A stretch of 20,316 nt of DNA from Oscillospiraceae bacterium (GCA_016302405.1 JAEDNR010000028.1:1-20316); one strand, 5' to 3'. Numbered from the stretch's first letter, positions 7,802 through 15,281 are shown. Numbers and translations are program-made. The notes: generated by a model not told the origin, from the sequence alone.

Positions 7802-9547
7802 TCAGCCGCGTACGCAGGCAAGAATGACTTGAATGGGCTGCCCATCGGGGGATGTGATCTCATATTCTCCCGCCGCTTCCGGCAGGATGCAGGTTTCCGC
7901 GTAATGGAGAGGATACGGCGGGAATTTACCCTGGGGGCTGACGATCAGTGCCCGCCTGCCCTCCACCAGATTCATCACATGGACACTGCCGTTACGGCAG
8001 ATGGGAAGTCCGCTTTGTGTGGCAATGCGGTAAGTATCCAGAAATTCCCGCTGGTGCAGTCCTGTGCGCTCCACTACTCCCCGGTCATCCCGGTGGACAG
8101 GGGTCACCGCGTTCACCAGGTTCTCATGAACCCACTGGGTATTCCGATCCCACTGGATATTGGCAGCGCCGTGCTCCAGGTGGATGGGGCGGGGCTTTCC
8201 GTCCAGATCCAGGCGGCCCCAGTCCCAGAGCTTAAAGGTAAAGATGTAGGGTGTGGCGCTGATTTCCAGCACCATGGTATTGGCTCCGGAGCAGTGGACC
8301 GTTCCGGCGGGGATCAGCAGGTGGTCATGCTTCTTTACAGGGATCCGGTTTACATACTGTTCTGCCGGGAAAGGCGCGCCGCCGGACTGGGCCTCCTGCA
8401 GCGCTCCAAGCATTTCCTCCGGCTGCGTGCCGGTTTTGATGCCCAGATAGACACAGGGATCCTCCCCCTGGGCATCCAGGATGTAGTAGCTTTCGTCCTG
8501 GGTGTAGTGCATATGGAATTTCTGCTGGATGTATTCCGTCAGAGGATGCACCTGCAAAGACAGGTTCTGTCCGTTTATGGTGTCCAGCATGTCAAAGCGA
8601 ATGGGAAATTCCTTGCCGAACCTGGCATGAACCCGGTCCCCCAGCAGCTCCCGGGGATGCTGCAGCACCAGATTCATGGCAGGCGTCTGGATCAGCGTAT
8701 CCCCGAATTTAAGCAGCAGGCTGTTTTCCTCCGGCACGCCGTCAAAGCTCCAGGCGTAGTTGCTGCCGTTTTCCGGCAGGTTAAACTTCCGCTTCATCCA
8801 GTCCCCGCCCCAGACGCCGGGGTCGAAATAGGGAACCATCCGGAAAGGCTGGTTCGCTGTCTGGCACAGAGCCGCCCGGTAGGCTTCTCCGGAAACCATG
8901 GCAAAATGTTCCCGGGTAGTCATGTCCAGATAGTAGTCCATCTTCGGCAGAAGCTTCTCTTTCACCCGGTCCGCCCAACGCCACTCGGCAAAGTAGCCCC
9001 GTTTGTATTTTTCCCGCTGGGGAAGATCCTTTCTTGCCGTGTTCCAGTTTGCCATCCCCTGCCGGAAACGCAGCTGGATCTCCCACCGGGTAATATCGGC
9101 GTAGAGCAGCACATCCGCCGGGGCGACCAGACTGGCCCCCACACCGTATACAACAATGAGGCCATCAGAAACGCGGTCAATTTCTTCCCGAGCAGCGGCA
9201 AGGCGCTCCCGGGGGAAGAAGTCCTCCATACGGTAGGTGGTCATGATCCCGAAAACCGGGTCCTCCGTCAGCTCCCGCTGGATGCGCGCGTCCAATTCCT
9301 CCCCGGGAACAGCAAGGTCATCGCTGTGGATCGTCAGGACCGGGTGTAGGGCGGAGAGCAGGGCCGCCAGGGCATCCTGGTCAACACCGGGGTAGGCTTC
9401 CGCCACCAGAACGGTTTTCCCGGGCTTAATACCGGATTGAAGCAGGCCGCAGACCCCGTCCTGTCCCGACGCGGCAGCGCCATCGGGTGCCGACACGGGA
9501 ATGAGCGGGAACTGTCGATAGGGATATTCAGGCCGGGTTGTAACCAT
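7802..9547 (-). CDS. class I mannose-6-phosphate isomerase with kinase-like N-terminal extension
   Basis: The C-terminal part (from about residue 250) is a zinc-dependent cupin isomerase: Q332 and H334 in LSLQVHP, E352 in QDESYY and H418 in GTVHCSG are the expected metal ligands. It should convert mannose-6-phosphate to fructose-6-phosphate. Residues 1-210 resemble a nucleoside-kinase-like fold (SDGLIVVYGVGASLVAPADV, then ADITRWEIQLR), but the P-loop is degenerate (AEAYPGVDQDAL), so phosphotransfer is doubtful. This long form (581 residues against about 320 for simple type I enzymes) is known in gut bacteria but the extension has no assigned role. I chose the ATG at 9547 over 9565 because AGGAGG lies 6 nt upstream of it. 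It is the first gene of the operon with the GH38-like and GH3 genes. Confidence 0.85.
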   Translation of the reverse strand: MVTTRPEYPYRQFPLIPVSAPDGAAASGQDGVCGLLQSGIKPGKTVLVAEAYPGVDQDALAALLSALHPVLTIHSDDLAVPGEELDARIQRELTEDPVFGIMTTYRMEDFFPRERLAAAREEIDRVSDGLIVVYGVGASLVAPADVLLYADITRWEIQLRFRQGMANWNTARKDLPQREKYKRGYFAEWRWADRVKEKLLPKMDYYLDMTTREHFAMVSGEAYRAALCQTANQPFRMVPYFDPGVWGGDWMKRKFNLPENGSNYAWSFDGVPEENSLLLKFGDTLIQTPAMNLVLQHPRELLGDRVHARFGKEFPIRFDMLDTINGQNLSLQVHPLTEYIQQKFHMHYTQDESYYILDAQGEDPCVYLGIKTGTQPEEMLGALQEAQSGGAPFPAEQYVNRIPVKKHDHLLIPAGTVHCSGANTMVLEISATPYIFTFKLWDWGRLDLDGKPRPIHLEHGAANIQWDRNTQWVHENLVNAVTPVHRDDRGVVERTGLHQREFLDTYRIATQSGLPICRNGSVHVMNLVEGRRALIVSPQGKFPPYPLHYAETCILPEAAGEYEITSPDGQPIQVILACVRG

Positions 9548-9583
9548 GAGGATCCTCCTGTACATTTCTTGATAGGAAGGAAT

Positions 9584-9869
9584 GATTCAGTCGCGTCTGT
9601 TTTTTTGCAGCAAATAATCGTTTTGCGCACTAACAGCGAACAATCGAATTCCCGGTCATTGCGAACCAGCGCGCACGCTGGTGTGGCAATCCCCATCGAA
9701 AGAAGAAAGTGGTCTCAATGACGAGGGAGATTCCCACACCAGTCTGAGGACTGGTTCGGAATGACACGCAAATTGGAACGCAGCCCGCTGTACGGCGTAG
9801 ATTGCCACGAGTCAATGGGTGCTCCGCTAAACGATCATTTTGCTGATGTTTCCCGGGCACGGCTGAATC
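9584..9869. repeat. nested inverted-repeat element filling the operon leader
   Basis: Imperfect outer inverted arms: GATTCAG at 9584-9590 pairs with CTGAATC at 9863-9869, and CAGCAAATAATCGTTTTGCG (about 9608-9628) pairs with the complement of CGCTAAACGATCATTTTGCTG (about 9825-9845). A family A palindrome (9655-9766) is nested inside. The right arm is similar to 16886-16930. The whole element lies between the predicted minus-strand promoter and the isomerase ribosome binding site. With 9870-10031 (divergent promoters) this accounts for the 466-bp gap before gntR. Confidence 0.6.
9655..9766. repeat. palindromic intergenic repeat, family A copy 2
   Basis: Arms 9655-9694 (GTCATTGCGAACCAGC...) and 9725-9766 (complement TGTCATTCCGAACCAGT...) are inverted repeats of about 40 bp and match the arms at 2484-2653 closely, while the short centre differs. 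No open reading frame. A half motif CAAATTGGAA follows at 9769-9778. Confidence 0.8.
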
Positions 9870-9883
9870 GTTTCGATAGGCAT

Positions 9884-9912
9884 ACGATACAATGTTTCTA
9901 TCAAGTTGTCAA
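9884..9912 (-). promoter_or_regulatory. sigma-A promoter of the isomerase-GH38-GH3 operon
   Basis: On the minus strand, TTGACA (9912-9907), a 17-bp spacer and TATCGT (9889-9884) form a perfect -35 and a 4/6 -10. It points toward the isomerase gene and implies a 5' leader of about 320 nt that is almost entirely repeat DNA. No better promoter was seen closer to the start codon. Confidence 0.6.
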
Positions 9913-9932
9913 TACCTTATTTGAATTTTAAT

Positions 9933-9948
9933 ATTTGTATTTACAAAT
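9933..9948. promoter_or_regulatory. candidate operator of the GntR regulator
   Basis: ATTTGTA-TT-TACAAAT is a perfect 7-bp-arm palindrome with a 2-nt centre. It overlaps the -35 of the gntR promoter (9940-9945) and lies 21 bp upstream of the -35 of the divergent operon. Size and symmetry fit a HutC-type GntR dimer site. Binding is inferred. Confidence 0.55.
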
Positions 9949-9968
9949 TATAAGAAGCATGCTATAGT
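9940..9968 (+). promoter_or_regulatory. sigma-A promoter of gntR-ROK
   Basis: TTTACA (9940-9945), exactly 17 bp, then TATAGT (9963-9968), each 5/6 to consensus. The start codon follows about 60 nt later. The -35 is inside the palindrome at 9933-9948, which suggests autorepression. Confidence 0.65.
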
Positions 9969-10031
9969 GTAGGAGAAACGCCGGAAATTGTCCGGTGTAA
10001 ACGACATTGCGATACGCGGAAGGTGGATTCT

Positions 10032-10754
10032 ATGGCACAGGCCCTATATATGCAGGCCGCGGAATATATCCGGGAGAAAATCGCGGCAGGAGAATATCCC
10101 GTGGGCAGTCAGATCCCCACGGAAAATGAGCTGGCCCTGCAGCTGGGGGTCAGCCGTCCCACCGTGCGCCAGGCACTGGATACCCTGGCCCGGGAGGGGC
10201 GGGTCAACCGGGTAAAGGGCAGCGGCACCTTTGTCTGCGAACCCAAGCTGGTCCATGAATCCACCACCTTTGTGACGGGCTACCGGGAGGAAAGCCGGAA
10301 GCGCCACCGGACCCTGCGGACAAAGGTGGTGTGCCTGCGCACGGAAAAGGCGGAAGGGACGGTAGCGGAGGCCCTCCGGCTGAAACCGGGACAGAGCGTC
10401 ACAAAGCTCACACGCATCCGTCATCTGGAAGACGTAAACAGCAATGCCCCGGTGGTCTATACGACGGTGTATGTCCCCTGCAAGCTGTTCCCGGATATGG
10501 CGGAGTTGGATTTCACCGACGCTTCCCTGTACGAGGCACTGGACAGCCGGGATCTGAGCGTGGTCCACGCCTCCCGGCGGCTGGAGGTGGTCATGCCCCC
10601 GGCGGAGGTTGCCGCGGGCCTGGGAATCGGGCCCTTTGAGCCCACGGTTTTTATCTGTTCCAAGGGAAGCACCAAAACCGGCCAGATGGTGGAATACAGC
10701 GAAAGCTACTATCCCGCCAGCCGGAGCAGCTTCCAGATTGAAATTCAACGCTGA
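10032..10754 (+). CDS. GntR/HutC-family transcriptional regulator
   Basis: A 240-residue regulator. Residues about 5-68 form the GntR winged helix (IPTENELALQLGVSRPTVRQ, then GRVNRVKGSGTFV), and residues about 90-238 a UTRA ligand-binding domain (LKPGQSVTKLTRIRHLE, then MVEYSESYYPASRSSFQIEI). HutC-type members usually bind a sugar phosphate or similar metabolite and release DNA. The ATG at 10032 is preferred to the GTG at 10023 because GGAAGGTGG precedes it at a good distance. Divergent from the isomerase-glycosidase operon and co-transcribed with the ROK kinase, so it very likely controls both units through the palindrome at 9933-9948. The effector is unknown; a phosphosugar made by the kinase is a reasonable guess. 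Confidence 0.9.
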   Translation: MAQALYMQAAEYIREKIAAGEYPVGSQIPTENELALQLGVSRPTVRQALDTLAREGRVNRVKGSGTFVCEPKLVHESTTFVTGYREESRKRHRTLRTKVVCLRTEKAEGTVAEALRLKPGQSVTKLTRIRHLEDVNSNAPVVYTTVYVPCKLFPDMAELDFTDASLYEALDSRDLSVVHASRRLEVVMPPAEVAAGLGIGPFEPTVFICSKGSTKTGQMVEYSESYYPASRSSFQIEIQR

Positions 10755-10766
10755 GGAGGCAGAAAG

Positions 10767-11630
10767 ATGGAACCGAAGTTCGTATGCCTGGACGTGGGCG
10801 GCACGCAGATTAAGGCCGCGGCCATCGAAAAGAACGGACATTTAAGTGCGCCGATACAATACTTTCCCGCCCGGTCGGAAGAAAACGCGGAAACAATCCT
10901 GGACCATTTCACCCGGATCATTCGTCAGGTGTGGGAACCGGAGGCCGTTCCGGAGATCCGGCTGGCCTTTCCCGGCCCCTTTGACTATGAACATGGAATC
11001 TGCCTTATGCAGGGGCTGGGGAAATTTGATTCCCTGTACGGTCTGGATTTTGGCGGGGAATTGAGCCGCCGCCTGGGGGTTTCCCGGGAAGCCATCCGCT
11101 TTGCCAATGATGCCGCGGCTTTCGCTCTGGGGGAACTGCATTTCGGTGCCGGACAGAATGCTTCCCGGGCTTTGTTTGTGTGCATCGGCACCGGCTGCGG
11201 CAGTGCCTTCGCGGTAACCGGGTCGCTGGTATCCGCGCCGGAACCGGGAGTCCCGGAAAACGGATGGATCTATAATACCTCCTTTCTGGGCGGGCAGATC
11301 GACGACTTTATTTCCCGGCGGGGACTTCTGGCGCTGACAAAACAGTATCTGGGGGAGGCGCTGGACGGAAAAACCCTGGCCCAACGGGCCCTAAACGGAG
11401 AGAAAAGCGCCGCGGTCTGCTTCCATACCTTCGGCGAAAAGCTTCGGGACGCGCTGACGCCCTTTCTGGACGGGTTCCACCCGGAGGTCCTTTGCCTGGG
11501 CGGTCAGATCGTGAAAAGCGGCAGTTTGTTCCTGGAGCCCCTGGAAATGGCCTGCCTGGAAAGGGGGATCCGTCTTGCCGTAACGGAGGACACCTCCGTC
11601 AGAACTTTGCAGGGACTTACCAAAGTATAG
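10767..11630 (+). CDS. ROK-family sugar kinase lacking the zinc-binding cysteines
   Basis: A 287-residue ROK protein. The N-terminal ATP phosphate motif is LDVGGTQIKAA, the catalytic aspartate is D115 in FANDAAAF, and a second phosphate motif is CIGTGCGSAF. No DNA-binding domain is present, so it is a kinase, not a repressor. The usual ROK zinc motif (CxCGxxGCxE, after a GEIGH sequence) is missing; that region reads EPGVPENGWIYNTSFLGGQI. This deviation is seen in some ROK relatives and may alter specificity. GAGGAGG overlapping the gntR stop region precedes the ATG, 12 nt after gntR. Context suggests phosphorylation of mannose or glucose, or of a glycoside, released by the divergent operon. 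Kinase family is secure; substrate is inference. Confidence 0.85.
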   Translation: MEPKFVCLDVGGTQIKAAAIEKNGHLSAPIQYFPARSEENAETILDHFTRIIRQVWEPEAVPEIRLAFPGPFDYEHGICLMQGLGKFDSLYGLDFGGELSRRLGVSREAIRFANDAAAFALGELHFGAGQNASRALFVCIGTGCGSAFAVTGSLVSAPEPGVPENGWIYNTSFLGGQIDDFISRRGLLALTKQYLGEALDGKTLAQRALNGEKSAAVCFHTFGEKLRDALTPFLDGFHPEVLCLGGQIVKSGSLFLEPLEMACLERGIRLAVTEDTSVRTLQGLTKV

Positions 11631-11659
11631 CGGAATTCGCCCCACCTATAAACCACAAA

Positions 11660-11701
11660 ATCCCCTGTCCCGCGCTGACGCAGGACAGGGGATCGTTTGT
11701 T
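11660..11701 (+). terminator. intrinsic terminator after the ROK kinase gene
   Basis: ATCCCCTGTCC pairs with GGACAGGGGAT across a 12-nt loop, a perfect 11-bp stem, followed by CGTTTGTTTATT. Placed 30 nt after the kinase stop. Confidence 0.85.
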
Positions 11702-11725
11702 TATTAGCATAACGCAACAGTGCAG

Positions 11726-11894
11726 CAAATTGGAATTTGGCGGAGAACTCGTATCGATTCTCTTCGTAGGGGACGGGTCTCCCGTCCCTTTGAATAACAG
11801 CCTATTTACCGTTTCGCCCCACCCTTTTGGGAGATTTTTCCGCTTGCTGCGGGAGGCGAAACGCCTCCCCTACGCCCTTACAAATTCCAATTTG
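11726..11894. repeat. outer repeat with 14-bp perfect inverted ends enclosing a second palindrome
   Basis: CAAATTGGAATTTG at 11726-11739 and its exact complement CAAATTCCAATTTG at 11881-11894 are inverted ends. They enclose the CGTAGGGG element at 11765-11874. Related CAAATTCCAATTT motifs stand at 48-60 and 2670-2682. Together with the terminator this accounts for the 324-bp gap 11631-11954. Confidence 0.65.
11765..11874. repeat. palindromic intergenic repeat, CGTAGGGG family
   Basis: Left end CGTAGGGGACGGGTCTCCC... (11765-11788) and right end ...GGCGAAACGCCTCCCCTACG (11851-11874) are imperfect inverted repeats of 24 bp. Each is also a hairpin by itself (GGGACGGG/CCCGTCCC and GGGAGGCG/CGCCTCCC). 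No coding potential; MITE-like. Confidence 0.75.
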
Positions 11895-11954
11895 TCTGTT
11901 TTCTGGGAAAGGACGGCAGGCATTTTGTTGTTTTACCGGAAACAAAGCCTTCGG

Positions 11955-13205
11955 CTACGCAAAATAGATGGGATTGGATACCGCCAGGGGCCAGAGTTCC
12001 CCGCCGGGAAGAGGGATTCCCGCCAGCAGGTAAGCAAAGGCGGTATCGGAAACCGTCACGGTATCCCGGAAGCTTCCGCCCCTGGGCTGAAGCCTTGCCA
12101 GCTCCCCGGCGCTTCCCACAACCTGAAGCACCGATCCCACAGGCATTTTCTCGGTGGACACGGTCAGGATGTGGGATTTTTCTCCGTCAGCCACAACGCC
12201 GCCGAAGGTCTCTGCGCCGCAGGTCATCTCCAGCCGGACGCCCCGCACACCGCTTGTAACATAGCACCGTCCCCGGGCCAGGGCGGACAGAATATCCTCC
12301 GCTCTGGGAGAATCCGCGTAGACCGCCGTAACCGGGTTTCCCAGGCGGACGGGACTGCGATCCCGGTGGAAATCGCTGCCGCCCACAGCGGGAAGCCTGC
12401 GCCCCTGCCGCAGAAGCTGGGTCCACCAGGCGATTCCCCGGCGGTTTACTCCCCGCATGGGCCCGTTCCATACCTCCACCAACTGGAAGCTGTCCTCGTC
12501 CTCCCACAGGTAGGGACAAAGATTGCATTTCGGGTGGTTTACGGACACCAGCGCTCCCCGTTTCCGGGCCTGGCGGGTGATGGCACGCATTTCCTCCAGG
12601 CTGTTGGCAACAAAGGAACCGGAAAAGGGCTGGGCGATACCCAGGAAATTCATATGTCCCCGGTAATGGGTCCACTCCGTCCCGGGGATCAGGGTAAGCC
12701 CCGGAACTTTGGGAAGGGAAAAATTCTCCGAATAGTTATTGTGGTTGGTCACAGCCAGGAAATCCAGGCCCCGCTTCTTTGCCATGGCGGCCAGGGTGGG
12801 AATATCGTGCTGTCCGTCGGAAGCATCGGAGTGGACATGCAGGTCCCCAAGCAGCCACCGGGGGCCGCCGGCATCAAAGGTAATTTCATACCGCACCGGC
12901 ACGCCGCCGTCGCGGACATGGTACGCCCCCACCAGGATATGCCAGGTGCCGGGGAGCACCGGCTCCATCAGATACCCCGGGGTTGCCTCGAATTCTCCCA
13001 CGGTGACCGTTTCCCGGCTGCTTCCCGACCAGCCCAGGAACTGCCCCTGCCCGTCCTCCAACCCCAGATCGATGATATTTCCCTGTCTGGGATAGCAGTA
13101 ACGGACAGTGAGGGAGCGAACTCCCTCCGGCACGGAAAACGGTACGCAGTAGTAGCTTCCCTCCCGGCTTTTTTCCACCAGGTGGTCAATTACCAGTTTT
13201 TCCAT
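11955..13205 (-). CDS. PHP-domain (CehA/McbA-like) metallohydrolase
   Basis: A 416-residue protein with an N-terminal beta-sandwich-like domain (about residues 1-110, ending VRYEITFDAG), then a PHP metallohydrolase domain (from about 118). Metal motifs are GDLHVHSDASDG (H123, H125), TNHNN (H155), GTEW (E177), VNHPKC and GGSDFH. A C-terminal beta domain follows (about 305-416). PHP enzymes bind up to three metals and hydrolyse phosphoesters or, in the CehA branch, carbamate or ester bonds; the substrate here is unknown. The ATG at 13205 has GAGGG 6 nt upstream; the alternative ATG at 13211 overlaps the esterase stop but is too close to that site. It has no signal peptide. It is the last gene of the symporter-esterase-PHP operon. 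Confidence 0.85.
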   Translation of the reverse strand: MEKLVIDHLVEKSREGSYYCVPFSVPEGVRSLTVRYCYPRQGNIIDLGLEDGQGQFLGWSGSSRETVTVGEFEATPGYLMEPVLPGTWHILVGAYHVRDGGVPVRYEITFDAGGPRWLLGDLHVHSDASDGQHDIPTLAAMAKKRGLDFLAVTNHNNYSENFSLPKVPGLTLIPGTEWTHYRGHMNFLGIAQPFSGSFVANSLEEMRAITRQARKRGALVSVNHPKCNLCPYLWEDEDSFQLVEVWNGPMRGVNRRGIAWWTQLLRQGRRLPAVGGSDFHRDRSPVRLGNPVTAVYADSPRAEDILSALARGRCYVTSGVRGVRLEMTCGAETFGGVVADGEKSHILTVSTEKMPVGSVLQVVGSAGELARLQPRGGSFRDTVTVSDTAFAYLLAGIPLPGGELWPLAVSNPIYFA

Positions 13206-13207
13206 GG

Positions 13208-13966
13208 TCATCCCTCGGTAATGAAGTCAAAGAAGAGGGGGATCTGCTCTTCCCAGAAGGTCCAGTCGTGGCCCCGGTCGGGCGCATAGGTGAATCGGTT
13301 GGGAAGCCCCGCCCTCTGGGATGCCTCCTGAAACCGCCGGGTGCAGATCAGAAGATCATCCTTAAGGCCGCAGCTTAAGTACCCCCGCAGCCGCTTCTGC
13401 TTTTCCCCGTCAATCAGATTCACGGGGTTCAGGGGCGTGGTGTCTATCCGTTCTGCCTCCGCGGCCAGGAACGGAAATTCCTCCCGGACAGAATCATCCA
13501 GCCGGAACAGCATGGGCATAAGGTCCACCAGTCCCGACAGGCTCCCCCAGGCGGCGTATTGCTCCGGGTAGGTCAGCGCCGCCCGGGCGGCGCCGAAGCC
13601 GCCCATGGAAAAGCCCATGATGAAATTCTGTTCCCGCTTCCGGGACAGCCCAAAAACCTTTTCCAGATACCCGGGAAGCTCCCGGGTCAGGTAGGTGAAA
13701 TAGTTCTGCCCCAGCACCCCGTCACAGTACATGCTTCGGTCCACCGAAGGCATCACCAGCACAAGCCCCCGTTCCAGAGCATAGCGCTCAACATTGGATT
13801 TGCGGATCCAGGAGCTGGCGTCCTCCGACAGTCCGTGAAGCAGATACACAACCGGGTACTCCGAAAGGGGCTTTTGAAATTCCCCATTGCAGTCCGGCAC
13901 CGTGAGCAGTATTTCCACGGTCTTTTTCAGCTGGTCGGAGCGGTAATGAACGGATACCAGTGCCAT
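13208..13966 (-). CDS. serine esterase of the tributyrin esterase / esterase D-like family
   Basis: A 252-residue alpha/beta hydrolase. The catalytic triad is readable: S120 in GFSMGG, a probable acid at D203 or D204 (CGLKDDLL) and H233 in RGHDWTFW; the oxyanion region is YLLHGLSEDASSW. The family contains acetyl and other carbohydrate esterases and S-formylglutathione hydrolase-like enzymes, all cutting small esters. There is no signal sequence, so it acts inside the cell. Its ATG is one base beyond the TGA of the symporter gene, and its own TGA is immediately before the PHP gene, so all three are tightly coupled. A role removing ester groups from an imported glycoside is plausible but inferred. 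Confidence 0.85.
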   Translation of the reverse strand: MALVSVHYRSDQLKKTVEILLTVPDCNGEFQKPLSEYPVVYLLHGLSEDASSWIRKSNVERYALERGLVLVMPSVDRSMYCDGVLGQNYFTYLTRELPGYLEKVFGLSRKREQNFIMGFSMGGFGAARAALTYPEQYAAWGSLSGLVDLMPMLFRLDDSVREEFPFLAAEAERIDTTPLNPVNLIDGEKQKRLRGYLSCGLKDDLLICTRRFQEASQRAGLPNRFTYAPDRGHDWTFWEEQIPLFFDFITEG

Positions 13967-13967
13967 A

Positions 13968-15281
13968 TCAGCCCTCCGTCTTCTCCCCGTCCTGCCGGAA
14001 TTTCAGGAACCGGGAAATCACCACGCACACCGCGAACACCACCACGGGGAACAGTACCATAAGGAACCGGGCAGCCGCGTCCGGTGCCGCGCCGGGATTC
14101 TCGCCGCTTTCAAAGCCGTACAGCCGGAACACCAGCAGGAAGGCCAAAGAGGTGACCAGTCCGCTGGCCTTGTTCAGGATACCGATCAGGCTGGAATAGG
14201 TGCCCTCCCGGGGAATGCCGTTTTTGATCCGGTCCTCGTCCAGGATCCGGGCGCCCACAATGTCCATGGTGACGGAGACACCGCCCATGGCGAAGCCGAA
14301 CACTACCACGCACACGGCGGCAAGTGGCAGACTCCTGACAAAGTACAGCGGAAGCACGCCCAGGGCGCAGACAGCCAGGGCAAGACGCCAGGCCTTCATC
14401 AGGGAAATTTTCTTCATAATCTTGACCCACACCGGGATAAAGCCAATGGCGGAAAGGATCACAACACCCAGCAGAATGGTGGAGCCCATGCCGCCCACGC
14501 CCAGATGATACTTGGTGTAGAACGCGACACCGGACTGGACCAGCGCCAGGCCGCCGTAGTAAGCGGCATTGGTGGCTCCGTAAATCCAGAACTTGGGATT
14601 GGAAGCAATATCCAGAATGGTTTTGAACAGCTCTGGCTTCGGCTGCTCCATGGCCTGGGGATTCTCATGGCAGCCCAATGCCATAAACCAGATCACCACG
14701 ATAGCCAGCGCGCCGTAGATATAGGCAGTAGTCACAAAGCCGATGGCGTCGGTGATGACCGGGGTCAGGGCGATGCTGATAATCATGGCGACAAACTGGA
14801 ACACCTGGCGCATGGCGTTGGTCCTGGCCCGGGAGGCTTCCGTGGGGAACAGCTCCGGGAACAGAGCGCCGTAGTTCACATTGATCAGGGAGTCCAGGGT
14901 ACCGGTGAGCATGTACATAATGAGCATATAGGAAAAGGCGGAACCCGGGGCCAGAAAAGCGGGAGGATTGAAAAACAGGATAAAGCACAGCACCAGCAGC
15001 GGCGCGCCGATCAGAAGCCAGGGACGGCGGCGGCCCCACTTGGTCCGGGTGCGGTCGGACAGGAAGCCGTACACCGGATTGTCAATGGCATCCAGGAAGG
15101 TGTACAGGAACAGGATCAGCGAGTATTGGGGCGTGGTGATAAGGCCCAGCCTGTCCACGTAGAAGAACGCGGCATAGGTCTTGAACATATTCACCGGGAT
15201 GGACGTTCCGAACATGCCTACCGCGTAGCGCAGCGGGCTGGTAGGCTGCATGGAACAGGTTTTCTGCTCGTTTTCTTTCAT
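13968..15281 (-). CDS. GPH-family (MFS) glycoside/cation symporter
   Basis: A 437-residue integral membrane protein with about 12 hydrophobic segments. The loop motif GFLSDRTRTKWGRRRPWLL and PELFPTEASRARTNAMRQ are typical of glycoside-pentoside-hexuronide:cation symporters, which import sugars or glycosides with Na+ or H+. The ATG at 15281 is preferred to 15338 because AAAGGAG stands 8 nt before it and the longer N-terminus crosses the predicted promoter. It is the first gene of the operon with the esterase and PHP hydrolase, and divergent from an AraC regulator. It is the only evident sugar transporter in the window. Substrate unknown. Confidence 0.9.
   Translation of the reverse strand: MKENEQKTCSMQPTSPLRYAVGMFGTSIPVNMFKTYAAFFYVDRLGLITTPQYSLILFLYTFLDAIDNPVYGFLSDRTRTKWGRRRPWLLIGAPLLVLCFILFFNPPAFLAPGSAFSYMLIMYMLTGTLDSLINVNYGALFPELFPTEASRARTNAMRQVFQFVAMIISIALTPVITDAIGFVTTAYIYGALAIVVIWFMALGCHENPQAMEQPKPELFKTILDIASNPKFWIYGATNAAYYGGLALVQSGVAFYTKYHLGVGGMGSTILLGVVILSAIGFIPVWVKIMKKISLMKAWRLALAVCALGVLPLYFVRSLPLAAVCVVVFGFAMGGVSVTMDIVGARILDEDRIKNGIPREGTYSSLIGILNKASGLVTSLAFLLVFRLYGFESGENPGAAPDAAARFLMVLFPVVVFAVCVVISRFLKFRQDGEKTEG

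Noticed and set aside
7769..9349. Plus-strand open frame of 526 codons opposite the isomerase gene
   Set aside because: Antisense shadow without a ribosome binding site or recognisable motif; the minus-strand product has conserved zinc ligands.
11697..13289. Plus-strand open frame of 530 codons over repeats and the PHP gene
   Set aside because: It starts in a terminator and repeat and continues antisense to a PHP protein with clear metal motifs.
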